DNA of 64,000 bases from Pseudalkalibacillus hwajinpoensis (GTDB lineage Bacteria; Bacillota; Bacilli; Bacillales; Guptibacillaceae): NCBI RefSeq assembly GCF_015234585.1, contig NZ_JADFCM010000001.1, positions 930,001 to 994,000 of the forward strand. The letters run 5' to 3'. The notes beneath the pieces are model-generated. The model was not told the origin of the DNA and did no database searches. It saw only the letters and a program-made list of their open reading frames with translations. The position numbers were made by a program, and so were the translations under genes. This document shows, in pieces, positions 24,760-34,182 of the stretch (positions are counted from its first letter, which is position 1; each line of letters begins with the position of its first letter).

Positions 24760-27156
24760 ATGACACGTAGCATTCATAAAGTAGCTGTATTAGGAGCAGG
24801 AGTAATGGGATCAGGCATTGCCGCCCACCTGGCGAATGTAGGAATTCCAAGTTTGCTATTGGATATTGCACCAAAGGAACCGAATGAAAAGGAAAAAGTC
24901 AAAGGACTTACACTCGCTGACCGTTCTGTCAGAAATAGACTTGCGGCAGAAGCGATTGAGAAACTTAAGAAACAAAAACCGGCACCGCTTTCTAAGAAAG
25001 ATCACATTCAATTAATTGAAGCGGGAAATATGGAAGACGATATGGAGCGCTTGCAAGAAGTTGACTGGATCATTGAAGTTGTTGTCGAAAACCTGGAGAT
25101 CAAGAAAAAAGTATATGAAAAAGTAGATGAATATAGACGACCTGGAACCATTGTTAGTTCGAATACTTCCGGTATTTCCGTAGAAGCAATGGCTGAAGGT
25201 AGATCAGAAGATTTTAGGAAGCACTTCCTTGGTACGCACTTTTTTAACCCACCAAGATATTTAAAGCTTCTTGAAGTGATTCCAACGAAAGACACGGATC
25301 CAGACGTCCTTTCCTATATGAAAACATTTGGTGAAGATACTCTCGGCAAAGGTGTTGTAGAAACGAAAGACACGCCAAACTTCATTGCCAATCGAATTGG
25401 AACTTATGGCCTGCTTGTCACAGTTAGAGAAATGATGAATCGCGGCTTTTCAGTTGGAGAAGTAGATTCTGTAACTGGCCCAGCAATCGGCCGTCCAAAA
25501 AGTGCAACGTTTCGAACACTCGATGTAGTTGGACTTGATACGTTTATTCACGTAGCGAACAACGTTTTTGAACAGGTTGAAGGTGATGAGAAAGAAGTAT
25601 TCCGGATTCCTGAATTTATGCAACAGATGAAAGAAAAAGGCTGGATTGGAGCAAAGGCGGGTCAGGGCTTTTTCATAAAACAAAAAGGGGCAAAAGGAAG
25701 CGAAATTCTAGAGTTAAATCCATCTACGCTTGAATATGAACCACGACAGAAATTAAAAACAGCTTCTGTTGAGGCAAGTAAACAAGCGAAGTCAAAAGCG
25801 GATAAACTGAAAGCGCTTGCTTACGCGAATGACCGCGCAGGTGAATTAATTTGGAACATCATGAAGCCTGTTTTGCTTTACTCTGCTGAGAAAACCTATG
25901 AAATCGCTGATGATATCGACGCCGTCGATCGTGCCATGAAATGGGGCTTTGGATGGGAAATGGGTCCTTTTGAAACGTGGGATGCTCTTGGAGTTGAGAA
26001 ATCAGTGGCTCGAATGAAGGAAGAAGGCGAAACGATTCCTGAATGGGTTGATCAAATGCTTGCCTCAGGGCAAACGTCTTTCTATAAGCAGGAAGGTGCC
26101 ACTCAATCTTTCTACCATAATGGTGAGCAAAGAGTAGTGGAGGAAAGCAAGAAAATTATCCACCTTAAAGGATTAAAAGCGCAAAATCGCGTGATTAAGA
26201 AAAATACCGGAGCAACGCTTCTTGATCTTGGAGACGGGGTTGCAGGACTTGAATTCCATTCCCCAAACAATGCAATTGGAATGGATATTCTCCAGATGAT
26301 TAATGAAGCCGTTGATGAAACGGAGAAAAACTTCGAAGGACTTGTGATTGGAAACCAGGGCAAAAACTTCTGTGTTGGTGCCAACGTCGCGTATATGTTA
26401 ATGGAAGCTCAAGATGATAATTTCTTTGAAATCGAAATGGTTGCAAGGAAGTTTCAACAGTCCATGGCACGTATTCGCTACTCTCAAAAACCAGTCGTAG
26501 CAGCGCCGTTTCAGATGACGCTCGGCGGTGGGGCAGAAGTATGTATGCCAGCAGCTTCCATTCAAGCTTCTTCAGAAACATATATGGGCCTCGTAGAAGT
26601 AGGTGTTGGCTTGATTCCGGGTGGAGGCGGAAATAAAGAACTTTACATGCGTCAGCTAGAGCAAACGCCTCCAGGAGTTAATGTTAATTTAACTGATATT
26701 GCCGCCAACGTTTTTGAAACGATTGCGATGGCGAAAGTTTCAACATCAGCACATGAAGCAATGGAGCGAGGATTTATTCGACCTCAGGATGGTATTAGTG
26801 CAAACGCGGATCACGTTCTCCATGATGCAAAGGAAAAAGTGCTTTTCCTTGCTGAACAAGGTTATCAGCCACCTGTTGCTAAAAAGATCCCAGTTGCTGG
26901 AGAAGCAGGTTATGCTGCAATGTTAATGGGAGCGAAAACGATGAAATGGAGCGGTTACCTTTCCGATCACGATTTAACGATTGCGACCAAACTTGCTCAC
27001 GTCATTGCGGGCGGAAAAGTAAAAGAAGGAACATTAGTCGATGAGCAGTATCTTCTGGATCTTGAGCGTGAAGCGTTCCTCAGCCTGCTAGGAGAGCCAA
27101 AAACGCAAGCAAGAATGCAGCATATGTTACTTAAAGGAAAACCGCTGCGCAACTAG
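24760..27156 (+). CDS. fadN: 3-hydroxyacyl-CoA dehydrogenase / enoyl-CoA hydratase
   Basis: A 798-residue bifunctional beta-oxidation enzyme. The N-terminal NAD-binding GAGVMGSGIA (12-21) and dehydrogenase motif GTHFFNPPRY begin the 3-hydroxyacyl-CoA dehydrogenase part; the enoyl-CoA hydratase/crotonase fold lies C-terminally (about 490-680; GNQGKNFCVGANVA and MTLGGGAEVCM form the oxyanion site). The domain order is the reverse of E. coli FadB and as in B. subtilis FadN. It hydrates enoyl-CoA and oxidises the hydroxyacyl product, and is cotranscribed with fadA (20 bp) and fadE. Confidence 0.95.
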   Translation: MTRSIHKVAVLGAGVMGSGIAAHLANVGIPSLLLDIAPKEPNEKEKVKGLTLADRSVRNRLAAEAIEKLKKQKPAPLSKKDHIQLIEAGNMEDDMERLQEVDWIIEVVVENLEIKKKVYEKVDEYRRPGTIVSSNTSGISVEAMAEGRSEDFRKHFLGTHFFNPPRYLKLLEVIPTKDTDPDVLSYMKTFGEDTLGKGVVETKDTPNFIANRIGTYGLLVTVREMMNRGFSVGEVDSVTGPAIGRPKSATFRTLDVVGLDTFIHVANNVFEQVEGDEKEVFRIPEFMQQMKEKGWIGAKAGQGFFIKQKGAKGSEILELNPSTLEYEPRQKLKTASVEASKQAKSKADKLKALAYANDRAGELIWNIMKPVLLYSAEKTYEIADDIDAVDRAMKWGFGWEMGPFETWDALGVEKSVARMKEEGETIPEWVDQMLASGQTSFYKQEGATQSFYHNGEQRVVEESKKIIHLKGLKAQNRVIKKNTGATLLDLGDGVAGLEFHSPNNAIGMDILQMINEAVDETEKNFEGLVIGNQGKNFCVGANVAYMLMEAQDDNFFEIEMVARKFQQSMARIRYSQKPVVAAPFQMTLGGGAEVCMPAASIQASSETYMGLVEVGVGLIPGGGGNKELYMRQLEQTPPGVNVNLTDIAANVFETIAMAKVSTSAHEAMERGFIRPQDGISANADHVLHDAKEKVLFLAEQGYQPPVAKKIPVAGEAGYAAMLMGAKTMKWSGYLSDHDLTIATKLAHVIAGGKVKEGTLVDEQYLLDLEREAFLSLLGEPKTQARMQHMLLKGKPLRN

Positions 27157-27175
27157 TATGGAGGAGGGAAGTTTG

Positions 27176-28351
27176 ATGAAAGAAGCAGTTATTGTAGCCG
27201 GTGCTAGAACACCTGTTGGAAAAGCAAACCGTGGAACGCTTGCCAATATGCGTCCAGATGATCTTGGAGCACTTACCGTTAAGGAAACGTTAAAGCGTGC
27301 CGGCGGTTATGATGGTGAAATAGATGATGTGATTATGGGGTGCGCTATTCCTGAAGCAGAACAAGGGCTGAATGTAGCTAGAATGATTGGAGCTAGAGCA
27401 GGTCTTGCTGAGACAGTTCCAGCCATTACAATCAACCGATATTGTTCTTCAGGTTTACAGAGTATCGCTTATGCTTCAGAACGCATAATGCTTGGCCAAT
27501 CTGGTGCCATATTGGCTGGTGGAGTGGAATCTATGAGCCTTGTGCCGATGGGCGGTCATGTGATAAAGCCCAACCCTACTCTTGTAGAAGAAAAACCTGA
27601 ATATATTATGGGAATGGGACACACAGCGGAAGAAGTCGCACGTCGCTTTGAGATTAGCAGAGCAGATCAGGATGCTTTTGCACTAAGGAGTCATCAGCGT
27701 GCAGCTCAGGCAATCAAAGATGGGAAGTTTCAGGATGAAATTGTTCCGATCGAAGTGACGAAAAGATGGATTGATGAGAAAAACAAATTACAGGAAAAGA
27801 AAGTTCTTTTCTCACAAGATGAAGGTGTTCGGGCAGATACGTCACTTGATGTTCTCGGTAAGCTACGTCCAGTATTTAATGTTAGAGGCTCTGTTACCGC
27901 CGGAAATTCATCACAAACAAGTGACGGAGCAGCAAGTGTTCTCGTCATGGATCGAGAAAAAGCTGAAAGTGAAGGCTTAGCGCCTATGGCTAAGTTCAGA
28001 TCATTTGCTGTTGCTGGTGTAGCACCCGAAATAATGGGGGTCGGACCGATTGAAGCGATTCCTAAAGCTCTTCGACTCGCTGGACTTGAGCTATCTGATA
28101 TTGGGTTATTCGAATTAAATGAAGCTTTTGCATCACAATCTCTTCGCGTCATTAGAAAGCTTGGACTTGATGAAGACAAAGTGAATGTAAATGGTGGAGC
28201 AATTGCACTTGGTCATCCACTTGGATGTACAGGGACGAAGTTAACCTTAAGCTTAATTCATGAGATGAAACGCCGCGGAGAACAATTTGGTGTTGTGACG
28301 ATGTGTATTGGCGGAGGAATGGGCGCTGCTGGAGTGTTTGAAATTCTTTAA
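27176..28351 (+). CDS. fadA: Acetyl-CoA acyltransferase (3-ketoacyl-CoA thiolase)
   Basis: A 391-residue thiolase. The nucleophile cysteine lies in INRYCSSGLQSI, and the C-terminal GGAIALGHPLGCTG and MCIGGGMGAA give the active histidine and second cysteine. It cleaves 3-ketoacyl-CoA with CoA. The start is MKEAVIVAGARTPVG at 27176 after GGAGGGAAG; an ATG at 27158 has no spacing for a ribosome-binding site. Middle gene of fadN-fadA-fadE. Confidence 0.95.
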   Translation: MKEAVIVAGARTPVGKANRGTLANMRPDDLGALTVKETLKRAGGYDGEIDDVIMGCAIPEAEQGLNVARMIGARAGLAETVPAITINRYCSSGLQSIAYASERIMLGQSGAILAGGVESMSLVPMGGHVIKPNPTLVEEKPEYIMGMGHTAEEVARRFEISRADQDAFALRSHQRAAQAIKDGKFQDEIVPIEVTKRWIDEKNKLQEKKVLFSQDEGVRADTSLDVLGKLRPVFNVRGSVTAGNSSQTSDGAASVLVMDREKAESEGLAPMAKFRSFAVAGVAPEIMGVGPIEAIPKALRLAGLELSDIGLFELNEAFASQSLRVIRKLGLDEDKVNVNGGAIALGHPLGCTGTKLTLSLIHEMKRRGEQFGVVTMCIGGGMGAAGVFEIL

Positions 28352-28381
28352 AAGCAACGAAAACAAGGGAGGAAAACAAGC

Positions 28382-30166
28382 ATGTCTAATACAATGAACA
28401 AAACGGTTAAAGGTGCAAGCTTCTTGATTGAGGATCAAAAGGCAGAAGATATTTTCACACCGGAGGATTTTTCAGATGAGCATGTCATGATGGGGAAAAC
28501 AACGGAAGACTTTGTAGTAAAGGAAGTCGTTCCAGCGCTTGATAAAATTGAGAATCATGAATTTGAAATTTCACGGAAGCTTCTCGAAAAAGCTGGTGAT
28601 CTCGGACTTCTTGGAGCGGACGTCCCAGAAGAATACGGCGGTCTTGGCCTTGATAAAATCAGTTCATCTGTTATTACTGAGAAATTCGCTCGTGCTCGTT
28701 CGTTTTCCCTAAGTTATGGCGCCCATGTTGGAATCGGTTCTCTACCTATCGTCTTTTTCGGAAACGAAGAGCAGAAGAAAAAGTATCTTCCAGGTCTTGC
28801 GTCAGGAGCTACAATTGCTGCTTATGCTTTGACTGAGCCTGGTTCAGGTTCTGATGCTCTTGGGGCTAAAACAACGGCTAAGCTCAATGCTGAAGGAACA
28901 CACTATCTTCTAAGCGGTGAAAAGCAGTGGATCACGAACTCCGCTTTCGCAGATGTATTCATTGTCTATGCAAAAATTGATGGCGAACATTTCTCTGCTT
29001 TCATTGTTGAGCGGGATTCCAAAGGTCTTTCAACTGGTCCCGAAGAAAAGAAAATGGGCATCAAAGGCTCTTCTACAAGAACATTGATTCTTGAAGATGT
29101 AGCCGTGCCAAAAGAAAATTTACTAGGAGAAGCAGGTAAAGGGCACATCATTGCGTTTAACATCTTGAACGTTGGTCGCTATAAGCTAGCAGTAGGTACA
29201 ATTGGTGGAATGAAGCGTTCGATCGAACTTTCCGCTAAGTATGCGTTAGAGCGTAAGCAGTTTAACACGCCAATTGCAAAGTTCTCTCTCATACAAGAGA
29301 AACTGGCGAATATGGCAGTAGCAACATACGCGACAGAAAGTTCTACTTACCGCACAGGAGGTCTTTTTGAGCAGAAGTTAGGAAAGCTTTCGGATGAAGA
29401 ACAAAAAGACGGAGCGAAAGTCGCAGAAGCGATTGCAGAGTATGCGATTGAGTGTTCACTAAATAAAGTGTTTGCTTCAGAAGCGCTAGATTATGTTGTA
29501 GATGAGGCTGTGCAAATTCACGGTGGATACGGCTTTATGTCTGAATATGAAGTTGAGAAAATGTACCGTGATTCTCGTATCAATCGTATTTTTGAAGGAA
29601 CGAATGAAATCAATCGCCTTCTAGTTCCAGGCACGCTTGTCCGTAAAACAATGAAAGGCGAGCTTCCATTCCTTGAAAAGGCTACTGCACTTCAAGAAGA
29701 GCTCATGATGTTAACGCCACAAGAAATTGGTGATGCACCACTTGAACAGGAAAAGCATCTCGTTAAGATGGCAAAGAAGATTATGCTTATGACTGCAGGT
29801 ACAGCTGTTCAAAAATATGGCAAGGCTCTTGATAAAGAACAAGAAGTTTTATCAAACATGGCAGATATCGTAAGCGAAATTTACTCTATGGAATCAGCCG
29901 TACTTCGCACAGAGAAAGCGATTAATAAAACTGGTGCAGAAAAGCAACAGAATAAACTTCTTCTAACACAAGTTTTCTGTCAGGAAGCTTTCAACCGTAT
30001 TGAAGCTCATGCTAAAGAGACTTTGGTTGCCGTCGAAACAGGCGATTCACTTCGTATGATGATATCTGCTCTTCGTAAACTATCACGTTATACGCCAATT
30101 AATGTTATTGCGAAGAAACGTGAAATCGCTGCAAGCATTCTTGAACAACAGCGTTTTACGGTTTAA
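28382..30166 (+). CDS. fadE: Acyl-CoA dehydrogenase
   Basis: A 594-residue flavoprotein dehydrogenase performing the first beta-oxidation step. The main domain (about 30-420) contains the YALTEPGSGSDA flavin/substrate motif, EKQWITNSAFAD, and the catalytic glutamate in RIFEGTNEINR. A further helical C-terminal part of about 170 residues matches the long FadE/VLCAD-like type. It starts 30 bases after fadA with AGGGAGGAAAAC before the ATG, and is followed by a terminator at 30260. Confidence 0.95.
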   Translation: MSNTMNKTVKGASFLIEDQKAEDIFTPEDFSDEHVMMGKTTEDFVVKEVVPALDKIENHEFEISRKLLEKAGDLGLLGADVPEEYGGLGLDKISSSVITEKFARARSFSLSYGAHVGIGSLPIVFFGNEEQKKKYLPGLASGATIAAYALTEPGSGSDALGAKTTAKLNAEGTHYLLSGEKQWITNSAFADVFIVYAKIDGEHFSAFIVERDSKGLSTGPEEKKMGIKGSSTRTLILEDVAVPKENLLGEAGKGHIIAFNILNVGRYKLAVGTIGGMKRSIELSAKYALERKQFNTPIAKFSLIQEKLANMAVATYATESSTYRTGGLFEQKLGKLSDEEQKDGAKVAEAIAEYAIECSLNKVFASEALDYVVDEAVQIHGGYGFMSEYEVEKMYRDSRINRIFEGTNEINRLLVPGTLVRKTMKGELPFLEKATALQEELMMLTPQEIGDAPLEQEKHLVKMAKKIMLMTAGTAVQKYGKALDKEQEVLSNMADIVSEIYSMESAVLRTEKAINKTGAEKQQNKLLLTQVFCQEAFNRIEAHAKETLVAVETGDSLRMMISALRKLSRYTPINVIAKKREIAASILEQQRFTV

Positions 30167-30259
30167 TAAGCTATCATCGCTATACTAATGTAAAATAACA
30201 ATTTGAATTGGTCATAACCGACAGGATCAAAACTAACCTCCAAACCATGTTCTCTATTG

Positions 30260-30287
30260 TCCCTCCAGAAATGGGGGGATTTTTTTC
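30260..30287 (+). terminator. Terminator after fadE
   Basis: TCCCTCC pairs with GGGGGGA (one G-U) around a six-base loop, followed by a run of seven T. The gap between fadE and the ArsC-like gene holds no other feature I can support. Confidence 0.8.
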
Positions 30288-30438
30288 TCTTAATTAGGAA
30301 AAATAGTGAGTGGAATAATGAAAGGATTTTGTTAATAGATGACGAAATTTACTTTTAGGTGCATCTGTATTTGTCCAACTCCTCTCATGTGGTAAACTAA
30401 CGTTATAATCACTTGAGTGTCTTTAAGGAGGAACAGAT

Positions 30439-30798
30439 TTGCCCATTACATTCTATGCATATCCCAAATGTGGTACATGCCGTAAAGCGAAGAAATGGTT
30501 CGAGCAAAACGATATTGAAGTAAATGAAGTACACATCGTCGAAAATCCGCCCTCAAAAGATGAGTTAGCTGTCCTGCTTAATCATAGCGGCTTACCAATT
30601 AAGAAATTCTTTAATACGAGTGGACAGAAATATCGAGAGCTTGGATTAAAAGATAAGGTCGCTACATCGACTCAAGACGAATTGCTTGAAATCCTTGCTT
30701 CTGATGGGATGTTAATCAAACGTCCAATCGTAACTGACGGAGAAAAAGTTACTGTTGGGTTTAAAGAGGATGTATTTGAGGAAACATGGAAACGATAA
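30439..30798 (+). CDS. yusI: ArsC/Spx-family protein (YusI-like)
   Basis: A 119-residue thioredoxin-fold protein starting at TTG after AAGGAGGAACAGAT. It carries a CxxC pair (C11-GT-C14) close to the N-terminus as in Spx and arsenate-reductase-like proteins, followed by LIKRPIVTDGEKVTVGF. Place between the fad genes and gcvH equals that of B. subtilis yusI. It probably acts in thiol redox chemistry; arsenate reduction is not shown and no arsenic genes are near. Confidence 0.85.
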   Translation: MPITFYAYPKCGTCRKAKKWFEQNDIEVNEVHIVENPPSKDELAVLLNHSGLPIKKFFNTSGQKYRELGLKDKVATSTQDELLEILASDGMLIKRPIVTDGEKVTVGFKEDVFEETWKR

Positions 30799-30816
30799 AA
30801 TAGTTGCTTAATTAAT

Positions 30817-30840
30817 AATAACTATTATACGATAGTTATT
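30817..30840. repeat. AT-rich inverted repeat upstream of gcvH
   Basis: AATAACTAT and ATAGTTATT are perfect nine-base arms with a six-base centre, 60 bases before gcvH. It could be an operator. It is not a terminator of the usual type, because no T-run follows. Confidence 0.4.
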
Positions 30841-30899
30841 GTAAATAATATTGACTACTAACCTTTATTAAGAGGAATTATTTCAGGGAGGAATTACTA

Positions 30900-31289
30900 A
30901 TGAACTTACCAAAAGATTTTCGCTACTCAGAAGAACACGAATGGGTGCAAGTACAAGAAGACGGAAACATCCGCATCGGTATTACAGACTTCGCACAATC
31001 AGAACTTGGAGATATCGTTTTTGTTGAGCTTCCAGAAGAAGGCGACACGATTGAATCTGACGAGCCGTTCGGTAGCGTGGAATCTGTAAAAACTGTTTCT
31101 GAGCTATACGCACCAATCTCAGGCAAAGTTCTTTCTGTCAATGAGGATTTAGAAGACAGCCCTGAATTCGTTAATGATTCACCATACGAAAAAGCATGGA
31201 TGGTCGTTGTAGAACCTTCTGAGCCTTCTCAAGTAGAAGAACTAATGACAGCTGAAGCATACGAAAAAATGGTAAGCGAAGACGAATAA
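30900..31289 (+). CDS. gcvH: Glycine cleavage system H protein
   Basis: A 129-residue lipoyl carrier. The lipoylated lysine is Lys64 in [12 protein letters not shown]. It moves the aminomethyl group between GcvP and GcvT, and in Bacillus is also the relay from which lipoate reaches the other lipoyl proteins (LipM/LipL route). GGGAGGAATTACTA precedes the ATG. It stands alone without gcvPT genes, as in B. subtilis. Confidence 0.97.
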   Translation: MNLPKDFRYSEEHEWVQVQEDGNIRIGITDFAQSELGDIVFVELPEEGDTIESDEPFGSVESVKTVSELYAPISGKVLSVNEDLEDSPEFVNDSPYEKAWMVVVEPSEPSQVEELMTAEAYEKMVSEDE

Positions 31290-31452
31290 ATCAGTCATTC
31301 ATTTTATAGCTCTCCATTGCTAGTCGAATTATGAGCGTAAAAGTCCACTCATCATCGTAAACTCTTATTAATGAATGTGTTTCCTAATTTCAGTCATAGA
31401 ATGAATCCATGATGGCTTTACGGAATGACACAATAAAGAGGGGATGATACCA

Positions 31453-31701
31453 ATGATTGAGACACCTCGCCCAATGCAAAGAATCGACGTTACTCGAAAG
31501 GTATATGGTAAATTTGATCAACAAGCGATGAACTTGTTTATGGACAAGGAAAGAATTGGCCGTATCTTATTCTCAGATCAAGGAAATCAATATGAGTTTC
31601 TTGAAGGATTTGAGATGGAGCAGAACAAAATTTATCATTACGAACAAGTAATCGAGCAAAATGGAAGGTATGTAGAAGACTGCGACCTCGGCTGGTGTTA
31701 A
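31453..31701 (+). CDS. yusG: YusG-like small protein
   Basis: An 82-residue protein (RIDVTRKVYGKFDQQAMNLFMDKERIGRILF...YVEDCDLGWC). It occupies the position of yusG after gcvH and resembles the small DUF2553 family, from memory. The ATG at 31453 has GAGGGG at nine bases; an ATG at 31444 directly abuts the ribosome-binding site. No function known. Two cysteines near the C-terminus could bind metal or form a disulfide. Confidence 0.7.
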   Translation: MIETPRPMQRIDVTRKVYGKFDQQAMNLFMDKERIGRILFSDQGNQYEFLEGFEMEQNKIYHYEQVIEQNGRYVEDCDLGWC

Positions 31702-31773
31702 TAAGAAAAGCGAATACGCTCGTTAAGGCCCGACAAGCACTTCTCTTCTAACGCCAACGACTTTATTACTGCA

Positions 31774-31805
31774 TAAAAAACCGGCCATTTGGCCGGTCTT
31801 TTTTA
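31774..31805. terminator. Bidirectional terminator yusG / peroxiredoxin
   Basis: ACCGGCC and GGCCGGT pair around ATTT; A and T runs of about six on either side make it work in both directions between the convergent genes. Confidence 0.88.
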
Positions 31806-32306
31806 TGCTTTGTTTTTGCGAATATATTTAATCGTTTTGATTAAACCATCAGCTGATGGTCTTCCAAATGGGCTCGACTGTAAATATTGTGCCATTAATT
31901 TGCCGTTCTCATCGATAAGAAAGATGGCAGGCTCTCCATGCTCACCGTGATCTTCATAGGGGTCATCTTCTCGATGCATCATAACGCCATAGGAATCAAT
32001 TGCCGCATTCTCTTTGTCACTTAGTACTGGGAACTCGAGGTTATGCTTTTCTTTCATTTTTCTAAGAGATTCTAAGCTATCTTTTGCAATTGCAATTGGA
32101 TGGACGTCTAACTTTCTAAAAGCACCTAGATGCTCTTGAAGCTCTTCTAATTGCTCATTACATACAGGGCACCATTCTCCTCTGAAAAATACGAGCATAT
32201 GCCAACGCTTGTCTTCCTTTTGGTGCTGTTCAAATTGAAACAGTTCACCTTCTGTATTAATTAACGAAAAGGATGGTACTTCCTGTCCAAGTTTTAACTT
32301 TGCCAT
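31803..32306 (-). CDS. Peroxiredoxin-like (AhpC/TSA) protein
   Basis: A 167-residue thioredoxin-fold protein. LVFFRGEWCPVCNEQLEELQ holds the peroxidatic cysteine and a second one three residues on, in the manner of the AhpC/TSA-like family with RG-x-WCPxC. It probably reduces peroxides or other thiol substrates. TTGGAG lies upstream of the ATG at 32306. Single gene; overlaps the terminator shared with yusG. Confidence 0.88.
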   Translation of the reverse strand: MAKLKLGQEVPSFSLINTEGELFQFEQHQKEDKRWHMLVFFRGEWCPVCNEQLEELQEHLGAFRKLDVHPIAIAKDSLESLRKMKEKHNLEFPVLSDKENAAIDSYGVMMHREDDPYEDHGEHGEPAIFLIDENGKLMAQYLQSSPFGRPSADGLIKTIKYIRKNKA

Positions 32307-32445
32307 TATGACCACTCCAATCTTTAATCTTATTGATTTATTTCCACCAGTTGAGCATGATAAAACATAATTGTGTGGTTTAGTGTGAGTAGGGTAAAGG
32401 GAAAATAGGTACTGGAAAAGAAAATGACCTATGGAGGGAATTACT

Positions 32446-32973
32446 ATGGCTTTGTCGAAACAAGAATTACAGCATTTTAAAAAACAATTATTAGATCAAA
32501 AGAAAGATCTTTTAGATGGTGGTGCAAGTCACCGAGATGAAAATGCCGCACTATCTGAGGAAACAGGAGAATTAACATCGTACGACAATCATTTTGCTGA
32601 TATGGCTTCTGAATTGGATCAACGCGAGAAAGATATTACACTAGAAGATGCAGCTAGAGAACGACTAAGCTTAATTAATACAGCACTTGATCGTATTCGA
32701 GAAGGTAATTACGGAATATGTGTGGATACTGGTGAAGAAATTGATAAAGAACGTCTTGAAGCCATTCCTTATGCAATACGTACCAAAGAAGCACAAGATC
32801 AATTGGAAGAGGCCAAAGACAGCAATAGACCGGATGATGAGGCTACATTTGAAACGTCAGGCAATAGAGTCGATGATCGCCTTCGCACAGTGGATGATCT
32901 TCAGAATGAACACGGTAATTCAACTTCTGAAACATATTTAGAAGAGGACGATCCTGATCAAGACAATGATTAA
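32446..32973 (+). CDS. DksA/TraR-family protein with degenerate zinc finger
   Basis: A 175-residue YteA-like protein. The helical N-terminal coiled-coil (QELQHFKKQLLDQKKDLL) and the acidic stretch are followed by REGNYGICVDTGEEIDKERLEAIPYA, the TraR/DksA C4 finger region, but only the first cysteine (Cys92) is kept; the usual CxxC pair and the second pair are replaced. A very acidic C-terminus (EEDDPDQDND) follows. GGAGGGAATTACT precedes the ATG. DksA-like proteins act in the RNA polymerase secondary channel; whether this one still does is unclear. Confidence 0.82.
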   Translation: MALSKQELQHFKKQLLDQKKDLLDGGASHRDENAALSEETGELTSYDNHFADMASELDQREKDITLEDAARERLSLINTALDRIREGNYGICVDTGEEIDKERLEAIPYAIRTKEAQDQLEEAKDSNRPDDEATFETSGNRVDDRLRTVDDLQNEHGNSTSETYLEEDDPDQDND

Positions 32974-33126
32974 CAAAGCTTTCATTCATCTGGCTCAATG
33001 AGTAGCTGTTGTATCTAACACTTCAAAATGAGTAAATTAAATCATATGCCTTGAAACGAAATGCTTCAACTACCATATGCTATAGTAAATGAATTGATAC
33101 GACAGCTTGAAATGGAGCGTTGTGCC

Positions 33127-33456
33127 ATGTCTGATAAAGTAATTATTGTAGAAGGAAAGACAGATAAAGAACAGTTAATGAGAGTGTTAGATGAGCAAGT
33201 GGAGATTATCTGCACTTATGGAACGATTAGTTTTGACAGGCTAGAAGAACTTAGTGAAGAGCTTGAGGAGAAGGATGTATATGTTCTTGTAGATGCTGAT
33301 GATGCCGGAGAGAAATTAAGACGGCAGCTTACACAAGAAATTCCACATGCCGAACACCTCTACATTACAATGCTTCATCGTGAAGTAGCTGAAACACCTC
33401 TAAATTATTTAAATAGGATTTTAAGGGCGGCGAAATTTAAAGTAGTGACCGTCTAA
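33127..33456 (+). CDS. yusF: Toprim domain protein (YusF-like)
   Basis: A 109-residue small toprim protein. The motif VIIVEGKTDKEQL gives the catalytic glutamate and YVLVDADDAGE the DxD metal site. Toprim domains occur in primases, topoisomerases and nucleases; this free-standing form (related to RNase M5 in the toprim part) may be a nuclease. The ATG at 33127 has GGAG upstream. Followed by a terminator and then the thioredoxin-like gene, matching the yusF-yusE order. Confidence 0.85.
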   Translation: MSDKVIIVEGKTDKEQLMRVLDEQVEIICTYGTISFDRLEELSEELEEKDVYVLVDADDAGEKLRRQLTQEIPHAEHLYITMLHREVAETPLNYLNRILRAAKFKVVTV

Positions 33457-33471
33457 TAATCAAGAAATGAA

Positions 33472-33503
33472 CGAAAAGGAAGCTTAACGAAGCTTCCTTT
33501 TCG
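33472..33503 (+). terminator. Hairpin terminator between toprim and thioredoxin genes
   Basis: A 14-bp perfect stem (CGAAAAGGAAGCTT with its complement) has the four-base loop AACG; the TTTT lies within the right arm. Confidence 0.7.
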
Positions 33504-33528
33504 CTCTTACATAGAATGGGGTATAAAA

Positions 33529-33846
33529 ATGCAAGACATAACCGATGAATCCGTGGTTAGTGAACTTTTACAAAAGGAAGGCACAGTTTTTTTCTTTTAC
33601 ACGCCTTTTTGTCAGACGTGTAAAATTGCAGAGCGAATGTTACAAATTGTTTCGAGCTCTAAAGGTGTTGAATCACATATCTACTCATGTAATTTAAATT
33701 ATTTTCCTTGGGTAGCGGAAGCACTTAAAATACAAAGTGTTCCTGCATTAACAGTTATTAGGGATAACGGTGGAAATAACACCCTTTTTGCCTTCGAATC
33801 AGTCGTAACTGTGGATGCATTTCTTAGTAAAAACAAATTCTTTTGA
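33529..33846 (+). CDS. yusE: Thioredoxin-like protein (YusE-like)
   Basis: A 105-residue thioredoxin fold with active-site motif FCQTC (residues about 28-32) and the cis-proline in QSVPALTVI. The motif lacks the tryptophan of classical WCGPC thioredoxins, suggesting an altered redox potential or partner. The position after the toprim gene is that of yusE. No signal peptide, so cytoplasmic. Confidence 0.85.
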   Translation: MQDITDESVVSELLQKEGTVFFFYTPFCQTCKIAERMLQIVSSSKGVESHIYSCNLNYFPWVAEALKIQSVPALTVIRDNGGNNTLFAFESVVTVDAFLSKNKFF

Positions 33847-34182
33847 CGAAATTTGACCAATTTATCGTTATTTTCTGCTTATAGAAAATCGCTTCAAGAC
33901 GGGCTTGAACGAATACGCAATTCGCTGAAAATTAAGCAAGATTAATAATGATAAATTAATATAACAGGAAGTAAAGAAACAGTAACATTGTCATAAAATT
34001 GTATTTTCGTTCATGCTGATTGAATGGTATAACTGAATAGAGTCACCTTTCCGATGTTTGATACGAATGGTGACGCATTTTATTTTAATTACTAATTTAG
34101 AATTCTCAAACTAAAAACATCTAAGAATCCAACCCGAGAAGCAATCAATTAGAAATTGACTGCAAGATGAGAGGTGTATAAC
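33847..34182 (+). other. Gap upstream of sigI
   Basis: About 335 AT-rich bases without a supported gene. GTCACC and GGTGAC near 34041-34074 could pair as a weak hairpin before a T-rich stretch. I saw no clear SigI-type promoter (no CCCCC-type -35 with CGAA spacing), although CGAAT occurs in this segment. Confidence 0.5.

Noticed and set aside
27730..28179. 149-codon minus-strand frame within fadA
   Set aside because: Serine-rich mirror of a strongly conserved thiolase; no start signal; coding on the plus strand is certain.
32375..32402. SigB-like promoter before the DksA-like gene (GTTTAG ... GGGAAA)
   Set aside because: Spacing of 15 and a poor -10 make it much weaker than the site before fadM.
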